Shown: positions 18,713 through 28,356 of the stretch, piece after piece
Position numbering within the stretch: position 1 is the first letter of the stretch
How the letters are laid out: every line of letters begins with the position of its first letter
Position numbers and translations under genes: made by a program
The notes under the pieces: generated by a model
Told to the model about the DNA's origin: nothing
Databases searched by the model: none
The model's input: the letters and a program-made list of their open reading frames with translations, nothing else
DNA from: Desulfamplus sp.
GTDB lineage: Bacteria > Desulfobacterota > Desulfobacteria > Desulfobacterales > Desulfobacteraceae
NCBI GenBank assembly: GCA_015231615.1
Contig: JADGBE010000017.1
Coordinates: 1-56,983, forward strand
DNA length: 56,983 nt
Direction: 5' to 3'

Positions 18713-19756
18713 TTAATAAATTAACGGATAATTACCCCATTTATGAACAGCGTCAGATATTGCCATTAATACCTCATCAGGAACCTGAAATGGAATTTCG
18801 CCATGATTATCAGACAAAATAAATCCACCTCCTGCACCTGCCTGTGAAATAACTCTCTTTACATTATCCTCTGTTTGTTTAGGTGTCCAACGTCTCATCT
18901 CTATTCCATTCAGATTACCCATAACTGTAAGTCTGTTTTTACAACTATTTTTTAACTCCTGAATGTTCTCTTCTACACTGACTCCAACTATAGCTGTACC
19001 AGTATCAGCTATCTCTTCAATAATAGATAGACAGCGACCAGAAGCCATGTGTGTTGCGGTTGGTCCTTTAATTTTGGCTATGGTTCGTTTAGCAACTTCA
19101 AATCCTGTTTTAAGATACATCTCTTTAGTCGTAATTGTTGTTGAAGATAAAGGATCGAAATAGCATATTGCAGTAGTTCCAGCATCTAACTGTGCATTAG
19201 CCCAGTTTACACAAAATTCTTCATTTATTTTCATCAGATGGCTGAACAAATCAGGTCTCTCATAAATCAGCTCAATATATTTATCAAATCCCATCTGCAT
19301 AACAGGCAATGAGAATGGAGACATTACAACTCCAATAATCGGAACTTGGTCTCCAACTTTTTCTTTAAGTATATGTGCTGATTTTAATACTTTGTTTAGG
19401 CACGCACTCTTTTTTATATCAGGAATTTTCAGATTCTTAATATCTTGAAAATTTTTAATAAAAGGTTCACCTGAATTAGCAGGTCCATCATCATGATATA
19501 TTACCTCACCGCCAAATGCCTCTATTTCAATCGGTGCATAGAAAAAATTATAAATAGAGTCATGGCGGTATTTGGCACGTAATCTTAACTGTCCTTCGGC
19601 TACGTTTTCGGATTTGGAAAAATATTGTTCTATGGAAAGTCCCAACTCTTTAGCTCCGTGCATGGTCAGAAGCAGGAAAAAAGGAACTCGATCTGGCTCT
19701 TTATGCCCGAGTGTTGTTAAAACTCTTTGTAAAGATGTCATATTATCTTTAATCAT
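18713..19756 (-). CDS. UroD-family corrinoid-type methyltransferase
   Basis: A protein of about 347 residues of the uroporphyrinogen decarboxylase superfamily, closer to methylcobamide methyltransferases (MtaA/MtbA type) than to HemE. Recognisable parts are an N-terminal RVLTTLGHKEPDRVPFF, GGEVIYHDDGP and the C-terminal GGFILSDNHGEIP. The zinc motif HxC of MtaA/MtbA is not seen; the corresponding stretch reads THMASGRC. Thus methyl transfer chemistry is inferred from family and from the adjacent corrinoid protein. The ATG at 19756 overlaps the stop of the corrinoid gene (ATGA) and has GGAAGG upstream; an in-frame start at 19813 would lie inside that gene. The natural substrate is unknown. Confidence 0.85.
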   Translation of the reverse strand: MIKDNMTSLQRVLTTLGHKEPDRVPFFLLLTMHGAKELGLSIEQYFSKSENVAEGQLRLRAKYRHDSIYNFFYAPIEIEAFGGEVIYHDDGPANSGEPFIKNFQDIKNLKIPDIKKSACLNKVLKSAHILKEKVGDQVPIIGVVMSPFSLPVMQMGFDKYIELIYERPDLFSHLMKINEEFCVNWANAQLDAGTTAICYFDPLSSTTITTKEMYLKTGFEVAKRTIAKIKGPTATHMASGRCLSIIEEIADTGTAIVGVSVEENIQELKNSCKNRLTVMGNLNGIEMRRWTPKQTEDNVKRVISQAGAGGGFILSDNHGEIPFQVPDEVLMAISDAVHKWGNYPLIY

Positions 19757-20382
19757 AAGCTGCCTTCCATAACACTTTTTATGACTAATACAGCCTCTGA
19801 AGCAGTGCTGCACATAGCATCAGCTCCAACCTCCTGCCACAGTTGTTTATCGAATCTAAAAGGTGCCCCGCCAACCACTATTTTTACATCAAGATTTAAA
19901 GAATCAAGTTTTTCTTTAAGATGTTTCACCTTAAGTGCCGAATGAAGCATCAGAACAGATACGAGTATGATCTTTATTTTATCGTCTTTAATACGTTGAA
20001 CCAACTCTTCAACTTCCATTGTTCCGTAATCTAAAAGATCAAATCCACTTGCTCTTAAAAGTGAATATACAATTGTTTTTCCAAGTTTGTGATGATCTGA
20101 AAGCACACAGATTGCCATTTTAGGTTGATCTTTTCTGTCTGGATCGCCAGGAGGTAATATCTCGTCAATAAGCTCTTCACAAATACGCCCAGCCATGTAA
20201 ACTTGAGACAAAGCAAATATGCCACTCTTCCACCCTTCTCCTATACGCTCAAGAGCTGCAATAACTACATTTTCAATAAAACTGATTTTATCAATAGAGG
20301 CAGCATCTTCTAATATGCGTCTTGCAGCTACTCTGTTTAAAGATAAAAGTGCTTCCATAAAATCATCTATATTTTTTTCCAT
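19753..20382 (-). CDS. B12-binding corrinoid protein
   Basis: A 209-residue methyltransferase corrinoid protein (MtaC/MtbC type). A helical cap domain (about 1-85) precedes a Rossmann-like B12 domain. The cobalt-ligand motif DxHxxG reads DHHKLG (about residue 96), followed by the expected Ser/Leu strand LVSVLMLHS and the GG loop KIVVGGAPF. It carries a methyl group between a substrate-specific methyltransferase and an acceptor enzyme. Its stop overlaps the UroD gene start and it begins 3 nt after the PAS-kinase-REC stop, so it is firmly in an operon with signalling genes. This is unusual context for a catabolic methyltransferase and could mean a sensory role. Confidence 0.9.
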   Translation of the reverse strand: MEKNIDDFMEALLSLNRVAARRILEDAASIDKISFIENVVIAALERIGEGWKSGIFALSQVYMAGRICEELIDEILPPGDPDRKDQPKMAICVLSDHHKLGKTIVYSLLRASGFDLLDYGTMEVEELVQRIKDDKIKIILVSVLMLHSALKVKHLKEKLDSLNLDVKIVVGGAPFRFDKQLWQEVGADAMCSTASEAVLVIKSVMEGSL

Positions 20383-20385
20383 AAA

Positions 20386-22014
20386 TTACTCTCTTAATTT
20401 GTTTGGTTTAAGCACTTCACGTATCTTCTTATCAAGATCAGTTATCGTAATCGGCTTCATTAAAAAGCCTTTGATACCCATAGAAAGAGCTTTCTCTTCT
20501 GACATTATCGTGCTGAATCCTGTGCATAAAAGTATTGGAATATCAGGGCGTATTTTAATCAACTCAACGGCAAGTTTATCTCCTGACATAGACGGCATTG
20601 CCATATCAGTAATTACTACATCAAATTTATCGGGGTTGGAACGAAATGCTTCAAGAGCTTCAATACTGCTGCTGCGTGAAGTAACCTGATAACCTAACCG
20701 TTCCAGCAGACCTTTTTGCAATGTAATCAACACAACTTCATCATCTACAATAAGTATCCGTTCATTGCCTCCTTGCGTTGGTATGTTTACTTGAATAACA
20801 TCATCTTTTTTCAAATAACTCTCAGCAACAGGTAGATAGATATTAAATTCTGTCCCTTTTCCTATCTCACTATTTACACGAATAGTTCCGCCGCAGCCAA
20901 TTACAATTCCATGAACAGATGAAAGCCCGAGACCAGTCCCTTTACCCTGCTTCTTTGTTGTAAAGAACGGGTCAAATATTTTGTCTTTTATATTTTCAGG
21001 TATCCCCGTTCCTGTATCGGCTACTGTCAAACAGGCATAAATCCCTTTCTGAATATTATTATTGATTAAATCATCTTCATTTAATTCGGGATTTAACTCA
21101 ACCTCTTTGAGGGAGATTGTCATTGTCCCGCCTGTCTCTTCCATAGCATGATAAGCATTGATTGCAAGGTTCATTACAATCTGATGAATCTGTGTTGGAT
21201 CAGCGTTTATTACTCCGCACTTTTTGCTAATATTATCCTTAATGCCAATGGTTGCGGGGATTGTAGAGCGAATAAGTTTTAATGCCTCTTTTACAATGTG
21301 CTGCATCTTTATCAGCATCACTTCGCTTTTTTCCTGACGGGCAAATGTAAGAATCTGCCTTACCATATCTTTTGCCCGCATAGAAGCCGCATAAATCTCA
21401 TCAAGGCTGGAACGAAGTGGGCTATCTTTGGGAATATCGTCTGACAGCATCTCTGTATGACCAATAATAGGAACAAGAATATTATTGAAATCATGGGCAA
21501 TTCCACCAGCAAGCACTCCAATAGCCTCCATTTTCTGGGCTTGGTTCAACTGGTCATACATCTTTTTGCGTTCAGTGATGTTAATAAAACTTATTACTAT
21601 TTCTGACACTTCGCCTTCGTTATCCAACAAAGGGAAACCATTGACCGAAACCCAAACAACATCATTGGTTGCAGGTCGGTTAATACCCAAAATAAAATCT
21701 TTGATTGCCTGTTTGTTCCTGATGATTTGATTTACAGGATACTCTTTAATTGGTAATGGCGTATTATTTTCATTTAAAAACTTCCATTGCAGGTCAATTG
21801 CGAGCTTTCCTTTCATCTTCTCTTCGTTTAACCCCAACAATTCTGACGCTTTATCATTACACATAACAAAAGAGGTATCAGGGGCATGAACAACAACGCC
21901 AGCACCAAGATGTGTTAATAAACCACGATAACGGCTTTCCCAATTTTGTAAAGAATTAATATCATCTGGAAATCCTATTACTTGTTCAAGTAAAATATTA
22001 TTTTGTTTTTCCAT
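20386..22014 (-). CDS. PAS hybrid histidine kinase (PAS-HK-REC)
   Basis: A 542-residue cytoplasmic hybrid kinase with no membrane segment. An N-terminal PAS domain (about 20-155) is followed by a HisKA domain with the phospho-acceptor His in [11 protein letters not shown], the HATPase_c domain (N-box [11 protein letters not shown]1 DTGTGIP, G2 GKGTGLGLS) and a C-terminal receiver domain with the phospho-Asp in [13 protein letters not shown] and Lys in LMKPI. No DNA-binding output is present, so phosphate is presumably passed to another protein or used for feedback. A GGTGGAG ribosome site lies 7 nt before the ATG. It is followed within 3 nt by the corrinoid protein gene. Confidence 0.95.
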   Translation of the reverse strand: MEKQNNILLEQVIGFPDDINSLQNWESRYRGLLTHLGAGVVVHAPDTSFVMCNDKASELLGLNEEKMKGKLAIDLQWKFLNENNTPLPIKEYPVNQIIRNKQAIKDFILGINRPATNDVVWVSVNGFPLLDNEGEVSEIVISFINITERKKMYDQLNQAQKMEAIGVLAGGIAHDFNNILVPIIGHTEMLSDDIPKDSPLRSSLDEIYAASMRAKDMVRQILTFARQEKSEVMLIKMQHIVKEALKLIRSTIPATIGIKDNISKKCGVINADPTQIHQIVMNLAINAYHAMEETGGTMTISLKEVELNPELNEDDLINNNIQKGIYACLTVADTGTGIPENIKDKIFDPFFTTKKQGKGTGLGLSSVHGIVIGCGGTIRVNSEIGKGTEFNIYLPVAESYLKKDDVIQVNIPTQGGNERILIVDDEVVLITLQKGLLERLGYQVTSRSSSIEALEAFRSNPDKFDVVITDMAMPSMSGDKLAVELIKIRPDIPILLCTGFSTIMSEEKALSMGIKGFLMKPITITDLDKKIREVLKPNKLRE

Positions 22015-22027
22015 GAATTATCTCCAC

Positions 22028-23662
22028 CTATTTCAAGGATACTAATTGACTTAAAACATTCTTCAAATCATTCATTGTGTATGGTTTGTGCAAAAAAGCC
22101 TGTGGTTTCTCGGAATCAATGCGGGACATTGCAAATGCCTCATCATATCCGCTTGCAAGAATTACAGGAATATCGGGTTTCATCTTTCTGATTTCTGCTA
22201 AAGTTCCCCAGCCATCAAGTTCTGGCATGGACAGGTCAGTAATAAGACAACTAACGGACTCTTTATGCTGCCTGAAAAGTTCTACAGCTTCAACTCCGTT
22301 TACAGCCGATATAACTTCAAAACCCATTTTTTTCAGCATGATTGTTGTCATTTTAAGCACTGCTGCATTATCGTCCACCAGCAATACAGTGGAACACGAC
22401 TTTAACTGTTCCAACACCTGACCGACCTTTTGTGATTGTCGAATTGAATTGTCCTCAGACAGAGGAATAAAAACCATAAAAGTGCTTCCATGACCGACTT
22501 TACTTCTCACACCAATACAGCCGCCCCATGATTTAACTATTCCAGATACAATTGCCAGCCCCAAACCTCGTCCTGTAAATTTGGTCGTGAAAAATGGGTC
22601 AAACAGTTTATGAATCTCTTCTGAGGAGATTCCGCAGCCAGTATCATTAATTTGGAGACAGGCATAGTTATTTGACGAAGGGTTAGAACCAGCAGGAAAA
22701 ATATGTAATTTTGAAATGTCAGATGCTGGTATGGTTCTTGTAGTCAGACTGAGACTGATTTTGCCTTTATTCTCACCAATGCTTTCACTGGCATTGGTAA
22801 TCAGATGGTTAAGAACCTGCTGCATCTGATTTGCATTGGCACTGACAATCAGTTCTGTATCACTCAGGTCTGTCTCTATGGCGATGTTTTTGTGAACTGA
22901 TGATTGAAAGTCAGGCAGATGCTTTCGACAAAAGTCTGCAATATCAAGAGATTCAGTTTTAATAAAACTCTGTCCAAGATATGTGAGCATCGCCCCGCTG
23001 ACATCAGAACATCTACGGGCGGCTTTCATTGCTTCTGTCAAATTATCACGTATTAACGAATCATCAGGCAATTCTTCCAAAGCTAACTCTAAATTACCGC
23101 TAACAGTATAAAGATAGTTATTGAAAAGATGTGCAATCCCTCCTGCCATCTGACCAAGACTGTCAGCTTTTTGAAGTTGCAGGTTTTTTATTTCAAGTTT
23201 CTTACGTTCTATAATTTCATTTTCAAGTTGGGCGTTCTGCATTGCCATTTTAGCATTTTGGATTTCAAGTTGTTTTTGCAAGGCACGGAGTTCTAAATGC
23301 CGGTTGATGCGGGCAAGCACCTCTTTGGGATGAAACGGCTTGGTAATATAATCAACAGCACCGGTTTCAAATCCTCTTACTTTATCTGATTCATCATTAT
23401 TTGCCGTCAAAAAAATTACCGGAATGTCAGCAGTAGAGGGATTGTTTTTCAGTAGTCGGCAGACCTCAAAACCATCCATGACCGGCATAAACACATCAAG
23501 CAGGATAAGGTCAGGGTCTCCTCCTTTGCCTGCCTTGCGGAGTCCGCTTTCACCGTTATCTGCAACCATGAAATCAAAACCCCACAATTTCATATACTCG
23601 CCAAGAAAAACAAGATTGGCAGAATTATCGTCTATTATCAAAATGGTCTGTTTGTTTTTCAT
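22028..23662 (-). CDS. Hybrid histidine kinase (REC-HK-REC)
   Basis: A 544-residue soluble protein with receiver domains at both ends. The first receiver (phospho-Asp in LILLDVFMPVMDG, Lys in ITKPF) is joined by a coiled coil to HisKA (GGIAHLFNNYL, His retained although the usual Asp after it is Leu) and HATPase_c (NHLITNASES, DTGCGIS, GRGLGLA). The second receiver ends the protein (Asp in CLITDLSMPELDG, Lys in LHKPY). This arrangement suits an intermediate in a multistep phosphorelay between the CHASE kinase upstream and the PAS kinase downstream. The ATG at 23662 has AGGGG about 9 nt upstream; TTG one codon earlier is unlikely. Confidence 0.95.
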   Translation of the reverse strand: MKNKQTILIIDDNSANLVFLGEYMKLWGFDFMVADNGESGLRKAGKGGDPDLILLDVFMPVMDGFEVCRLLKNNPSTADIPVIFLTANNDESDKVRGFETGAVDYITKPFHPKEVLARINRHLELRALQKQLEIQNAKMAMQNAQLENEIIERKKLEIKNLQLQKADSLGQMAGGIAHLFNNYLYTVSGNLELALEELPDDSLIRDNLTEAMKAARRCSDVSGAMLTYLGQSFIKTESLDIADFCRKHLPDFQSSVHKNIAIETDLSDTELIVSANANQMQQVLNHLITNASESIGENKGKISLSLTTRTIPASDISKLHIFPAGSNPSSNNYACLQINDTGCGISSEEIHKLFDPFFTTKFTGRGLGLAIVSGIVKSWGGCIGVRSKVGHGSTFMVFIPLSEDNSIRQSQKVGQVLEQLKSCSTVLLVDDNAAVLKMTTIMLKKMGFEVISAVNGVEAVELFRQHKESVSCLITDLSMPELDGWGTLAEIRKMKPDIPVILASGYDEAFAMSRIDSEKPQAFLHKPYTMNDLKNVLSQLVSLK

Positions 23663-23715
23663 CAATTTTATCCCCTCTTATTTTTGCCAATCATAGCGAA
23701 TATGTTGACCATCAA

Positions 23716-26700
23716 TTATGCCTTATCCATATCTAACTGTGACTGTATTAACCTTACAATCTCATCATCTTTACAAGCTGCTGCCATGCTCTGCACCTTG
23801 TCTGCAAAGGCAGAGTAGCGTGCATCCATAGCCTTTAATTGTGCAGTAAAGTTTTCGATTTGTAATACCCTGCCGAACATAGCCAGTTCATACAGTGTTT
23901 TCAATTCTGCATCAGGTGGAAAAATAATTTCAATTTCAGGTGAATGGTCAGACAATATTTCCAGTTCATTCGTGATGTTGGTGTTGAAAATTTCAGGGAA
24001 CATTTCTGACAGAACCAACTTTAATGCCACAGCTTCCTGCTCCATTCTCTCCATCATGGAAGCGTCAATATCTGTTAGTCCCTTTTTTGCAAACTTCTCA
24101 ATACGGTATGCAATATCACGGAGTCTCTCTGCTGAAAAACTGCCACACATTCCATTGATTGTATGGGCGTACAGTCTTATATCTCCAGCATCTTTTCTTT
24201 CCAAAGCATTTTTCAACTTTGATATTTCTTTAAAGAGAAAACCAGGGAAAGTTTTGACGAGTTCTTTCAGGAGTTTTTCATTACCGTCTATCCGGTTCAG
24301 AAAATTCTGACGGTCGAAGACTTTTTTTATCACGTCTGACCCTTCATCTTTCACCTTTGATGTCATCGCCTCCCTGACTTCCGGTTTCTGGACATCAACA
24401 TGTTTTCTTATAACTAAAACAAGTTTATCAGGCTCAATCGGCTTTGAGATAAAATCATTCATTCCGGCATCAAGGCACTTCTGATGGTCTTCTTTTGTGG
24501 TATTGGCTGTCATTGCAATAATCGGAATTTGTGAATTGACAACGCCTGAATCAGGATTACGGATAATTTGTGTAGCTTCAACACCATCCATTTCAGGCAT
24601 CTGCATATCCATAAGCACGAGATGATAATCCTTTAGGCGAAGAGCTTCCACAGTCTCTCTACCGTTATTTGCAATATCAGCGGCAAGACCGAACTTTTTT
24701 AAAATCGCCAATGCCACCTTCTGATTGGGGATATTGTCTTCTGCGACAAGAATGTTTAAAGAGCTAAAAGGTATTTTATCATTTGTTCCTGACACCTTAC
24801 TACTGCTCACTGAATCATCTTCTGAATCCATGACATCTGCCTCTGTGCATTTTTTCAGTAAAGCAGTGAACCAGAACGTGCTGCCTTGACCCTCTTCACT
24901 TTCAACCCCGACTTCTCCACCCATAAGTTCTGCAAGCTGTTTTGATATTCTAAGTCCTAAGCCTGTGCCTCCGTATTTTCTGGAAGTTGAGGCATCTACC
25001 TGAGAAAAAGGTTTAAACAGCAGATTCAAGCGGTCATTTGGAATCCCGATGCCAGTATCTGTAATCTCAAATTTCACAGTAGAATGGATATTTTGCCCCA
25101 CCCCAACCCTCCCCAAATGGGAGGGAGTTATTGTCTCCTCCTCTCCTTCGGGGAGGAGGGAAAGGGGGTGGGGCTGGTGGTTGATACTTTCATCTTCGGA
25201 AGAGACACGAACTATTATACCGCCTTTATTGGTGAACTTTACTGCATTATTCAGGAAATTAAGAAGAATCTGCCGTATCCGCATGGAGTCCCCCACCAGA
25301 TAGTTATGCACAGCAGAGTCGATGGTGTATGTAATAGAAAGTCCTTTTTCGTCAGCTCCGCTTTTAATGATTTTTGCAACTGATTGGACAACATACCGCA
25401 AATCAAAATTGATGTTCTCAAGTTCAAGTTTTCCGGCTTCAATTTTTGAAAAATCGAGAATGTCGTTAATCAGGGATAGCAGAAGCTCGGAAGAGATCAT
25501 GGCTATTTCAACATAATCTTGCTGCTCCTCATCTAACCGTGTATCTAAAAGCAGACGGGTCATATTTACAATGGCATTCATAGGTGTGCGGATTTCATGG
25601 CTCATGGTTGCAAGAAATTGACTTTTCGCAATATCAGCCATCTGTGCCTTTTTTGCCATTTCATTGGCTCTGAGTATTGCATCTTCAAGCTGGCGGTTAC
25701 TTTGAACAAGATTTTCTTCCGCCTGTTTACGGTCAGTTATGTCATCAAAAATAGCAACAAAATAACCATTTTTCGGACTATAAACAGATATAGTAAGCCA
25801 CTGTCCCTTAGGTTCAAAAAAAACCTCTAATTTAGCCTGTCTGCCCGTCAATGCTACATCACTGCAAATATTAAATAGATGACTGTAAGACTCAATGAAA
25901 CAAGGTAATAGTTCGGTAGCTTTTTTACCTATAGCAGCCTCTTGTTTTATTCCTGTGATTATTTCAAAGGCTTTATTAACTTCAAGGTATATAAAATCTA
26001 TAGGCTTATTATTCTGGTCAAAGACAAGCTCACAATAGGCAAGAGCATCACGCATAGACTCAAACAGATTACGATATCTTTTTTCACTCTCCCCTAAATC
26101 AAAGGTCAACGTTTCCGCTATCTGACGCGCCCTGAAACTTGTGTTAAGAAGTGACCATGCAAGAATGGAAATAAGAATGCTGATGATTATGCCACAATAT
26201 ATTACAATCCAGACTCTGGAAAAATTAGTCCATTCTCTCTTCCCATCTGTTCTAAAGCTCAGTGTCCATGTTCGACCCGCAGAAACAATCTGACTATTCA
26301 GAGTGAGCAACCATGCGGAACCTGATTCTGTATCCTTACCATCAGAAAGGGTCTGACTGTCGTAAAGAAGTTTATCCAAAGATAACTCTTCACCGTCAAA
26401 TATCTGAAAGTGGATTCCTTTCCGTCTATGCCAATCTCTCAAAATTCCCTGCATAAGATCATTCATGCGGTATGAGCTGTAAGCCCATCCGTAAATGGCA
26501 GCCCGTCGCTGTTCGACTTTATCTGTGGGCATTCCCTTACGATAAACAGGCATATACATGAGAGTTTCAGCCTGAACGTCTTTATCTGTCTCCTGAACCA
26601 GAATCACCTTGCCGGAAAGTGTTACCTCCTCTGTATCTCTCGCCCGTTCCATTGCATCACGACTCACTGGCTCTGAAAACATATCGTAACCAAAAGCCCG

Positions 26701-27177
26701 AAGATTTCTTCCTTCAAAAGGTTCAAGATAAATTATTGAAGTGTAAATCTTCCGCCCGCCTTTGGGTTTTACATGATACTGAGGAAACCCCTGACTGCGG
26801 ATTTCCTGTTCATGCTGTGCTAACCGTTCTGGTGGAATCACAAGCGAAAAGCCTATACCCTCTATTCCGGGAAGCTGCTGTTCTACTCGTTGACGACGGG
26901 TGAACATATACCACGCAGCCCGCGTAACATCTTCGGATGCATCAAAAAAAGCAGCCTCGCTTCTTAATATTCTGGCATGGGCTTGTAGTCGGGCTTCTAT
27001 TTTTAGCTCGATTTCATTACATGAACCGTCAAACTCATTCATTGCATCGGCTTCCACGTCTTTTTTAACATAAAAAGATGTAACTGCCGTGATAATCAGT
27101 CCTGTAGCCAGAATAGCCAACACCAGCCAGATGTTGCGTGGGAATTTTACCTCAGGATAAAATTTTGTTTCATTCAT
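23716..27177 (-). CDS. CHASE-PAS hybrid histidine kinase (HK-REC-HPt)
   Basis: A membrane sensor of about 1153 residues. A transmembrane helix (about 17-37), a periplasmic CHASE domain (about 45-265) and a second membrane helix (about 325-350) come first, then a PAS domain, HisKA (SHEIRTPMNAIVNMTRLLL), HATPase_c, a receiver (LVLMDMQMPEMDG) and an HPt domain with its His in LYAHTINGMCGSF. All active residues look intact. About 27 residues inside HATPase_c, between the N-box strand IIVRVSS and the G1 box DTGIGIP, are encoded by a GC-rich interspersed repeat (25095-25174). The ATG at 27177 has GAGG 7 nt upstream; ATG at 27189 is the alternative. CHASE domains sense small extracellular ligands. 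Confidence 0.95.
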   Translation of the reverse strand: MNETKFYPEVKFPRNIWLVLAILATGLIITAVTSFYVKKDVEADAMNEFDGSCNEIELKIEARLQAHARILRSEAAFFDASEDVTRAAWYMFTRRQRVEQQLPGIEGIGFSLVIPPERLAQHEQEIRSQGFPQYHVKPKGGRKIYTSIIYLEPFEGRNLRAFGYDMFSEPVSRDAMERARDTEEVTLSGKVILVQETDKDVQAETLMYMPVYRKGMPTDKVEQRRAAIYGWAYSSYRMNDLMQGILRDWHRRKGIHFQIFDGEELSLDKLLYDSQTLSDGKDTESGSAWLLTLNSQIVSAGRTWTLSFRTDGKREWTNFSRVWIVIYCGIIISILISILAWSLLNTSFRARQIAETLTFDLGESEKRYRNLFESMRDALAYCELVFDQNNKPIDFIYLEVNKAFEIITGIKQEAAIGKKATELLPCFIESYSHLFNICSDVALTGRQAKLEVFFEPKGQWLTISVYSPKNGYFVAIFDDITDRKQAEENLVQSNRQLEDAILRANEMAKKAQMADIAKSQFLATMSHEIRTPMNAIVNMTRLLLDTRLDEEQQDYVEIAMISSELLLSLINDILDFSKIEAGKLELENINFDLRYVVQSVAKIIKSGADEKGLSITYTIDSAVHNYLVGDSMRIRQILLNFLNNAVKFTNKGGIIVRVSSEDESINHQPHPLSLLPEGEEETITPSHLGRVGVGQNIHSTVKFEITDTGIGIPNDRLNLLFKPFSQVDASTSRKYGGTGLGLRISKQLAELMGGEVGVESEEGQGSTFWFTALLKKCTEADVMDSEDDSVSSSKVSGTNDKIPFSSLNILVAEDNIPNQKVALAILKKFGLAADIANNGRETVEALRLKDYHLVLMDMQMPEMDGVEATQIIRNPDSGVVNSQIPIIAMTANTTKEDHQKCLDAGMNDFISKPIEPDKLVLVIRKHVDVQKPEVREAMTSKVKDEGSDVIKKVFDRQNFLNRIDGNEKLLKELVKTFPGFLFKEISKLKNALERKDAGDIRLYAHTINGMCGSFSAERLRDIAYRIEKFAKKGLTDIDASMMERMEQEAVALKLVLSEMFPEIFNTNITNELEILSDHSPEIEIIFPPDAELKTLYELAMFGRVLQIENFTAQLKAMDARYSAFADKVQSMAAACKDDEIVRLIQSQLDMDKA
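25095..25174. repeat. GC-rich interspersed repeat, copy 2 (in frame inside a kinase gene)
   Basis: An 80-bp element beginning GCCCCACCCCAACCCTCCCC and ending GGGGGTGGGGC, an imperfect palindrome related to 18628-18703. It is read on the minus strand as QPHPLSLLPEGEEE followed by a GRVGVGQN-type stretch, and lies in a loop of the HATPase domain of the CHASE kinase. Confidence 0.9.
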
Positions 27178-27245
27178 TATTTGCCTCATCTTGTTTGTTC
27201 ATATCCAGAATATAACGTATTTTTTTATTCATGTTTGAAATATCA

Positions 27246-28241
27246 CTAATGCCTTGGATGTGCTTTATCATAAACCTCCATCAACTTATCTATGGTTACA
27301 TGAGTGTATATCTGTGTTGTAGATAGATTAGTGTGTCCCAAAATCTCCTGTATAGCACGAAGATCAGCCCCAGCATCAAGCATGTGTGTTGCAAACGAGT
27401 GGCGGATAGTGTGCGGAGATACGTGTATTTTTAAGCTGCAATCATTAACTATTTTCTCTAAAATACGTCCCATAGACCGAGCTGTGAGACGTGTTAAGTT
27501 TTTGTTCAAAAAAAGAGGGGTAAACCGATGCCCAAGTGTGTGTCGATATTGCAAAATAGCCTGTAATGCTCTCTCTCCTACAGGCACAATCCTATCTTTG
27601 CCACCTTTACCAGATGAGATTTTAATAAATTGTCTCTCAAAATCAATATCCTCAAAGTTAAGAGCTGCCATTTCAGATACACGAACACCAGTTGAGTAAA
27701 ATGTCTCCATAATGGCAAGGTCTCTTTTTCCAAATAGAGAATCTGGCTCTATAGAGTCAAGCAGAAAAAAAATATCATCTACGGTTAAAAAATTTGGTAT
27801 TTTACGACCTAACTTTGGCATTGGAACCATATCTGCTGGGTTTATCTCAATTAATCCGCTTCTGATTAGATTATTGAAAAATGATTTCAATGCTGACAGT
27901 TTTCTTGCAATTGAGCTTCTTTTAATTTTAGTGCCAGCAAGATGAGCTATATAATCTCTGACAACTGTTTTGTAATCTTGCCTTACAATTTGCAGGAAAG
28001 TTTCGTCAGTTAGGAATTTTGCATCACATTCTTCTAACTCTGCTTGAGAATCTTTTTCAGACTCACATTTTTTCTCAACTCTTTCTGATTTGCTATCTTT
28101 ATCAAGATTTTCTGTTTTATACTTTTTTTCAAGATAGTTGATATAATCAGTTAGGTCATTTCTATATGCAGTAATCGTATGTGGTGAATATCCCTTTTCA
28201 GCCCCAAGAACGTCAAGAAAAGATTTTAAAAGTGTTATCAA
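27246..28241 (-). CDS. xerC: Tyrosine recombinase XerC/XerD
   Basis: A chromosome-dimer-resolution type tyrosine recombinase of 331 residues. The catalytic residues are visible: Arg in TGVRVSE, Lys in SGKGGKDR, HxxR in HTIRHSF, His in LGHTNLS and the nucleophile Tyr in IYTHV. The N-terminal core-binding SAM-like domain (GYSPHTITAYRNDL) is split by about 45 Glu/Lys/Asp-rich residues (encoded at roughly 27990-28130), which makes the protein longer than the usual 295-310. TTG start with GGG 6 nt upstream. Whether it is XerC or XerD cannot be settled from sequence alone; the N-terminus is more XerC-like. It lies next to a restriction-modification pair but looks like a housekeeping copy. Confidence 0.9.
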   Translation of the reverse strand: MITLLKSFLDVLGAEKGYSPHTITAYRNDLTDYINYLEKKYKTENLDKDSKSERVEKKCESEKDSQAELEECDAKFLTDETFLQIVRQDYKTVVRDYIAHLAGTKIKRSSIARKLSALKSFFNNLIRSGLIEINPADMVPMPKLGRKIPNFLTVDDIFFLLDSIEPDSLFGKRDLAIMETFYSTGVRVSEMAALNFEDIDFERQFIKISSGKGGKDRIVPVGERALQAILQYRHTLGHRFTPLFLNKNLTRLTARSMGRILEKIVNDCSLKIHVSPHTIRHSFATHMLDAGADLRAIQEILGHTNLSTTQIYTHVTIDKLMEVYDKAHPRH

Positions 28242-28356
28242 AGTTTACCCTTTACTAATTCTTGCTAACTACAAATTTAATGGCGAACTACAGCTACTAC
28301 ACACTGTGTTTAGTCATAAAACAAACACGCTGTAGGGCTGTCCGCTGGAATGCTGA

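Noticed and set aside
18713-19813. UroD-family gene as hemE (uroporphyrinogen decarboxylase) with upstream start at 19813
   Set aside because: Sequence and neighbour (corrinoid protein) fit the methyltransferase branch better, and the extra N-terminus would be the antitranslated overlap with the upstream gene; ATGA at 19756 has the ribosome site.
27246-28241. xerC as integrase of a mobile island carrying the HindIII-like genes
   Set aside because: It looks like a housekeeping Xer recombinase, and no att-like repeats, tRNA or other mobile genes are seen.
28288-28335. Hairpin CTACAGC...GCTGTAG between xerC and the methyltransferase gene as an attachment site or terminator
   Set aside because: Stem is short and asymmetric with no U-tract, and no matching direct repeat was found on the far side of the R-M pair.
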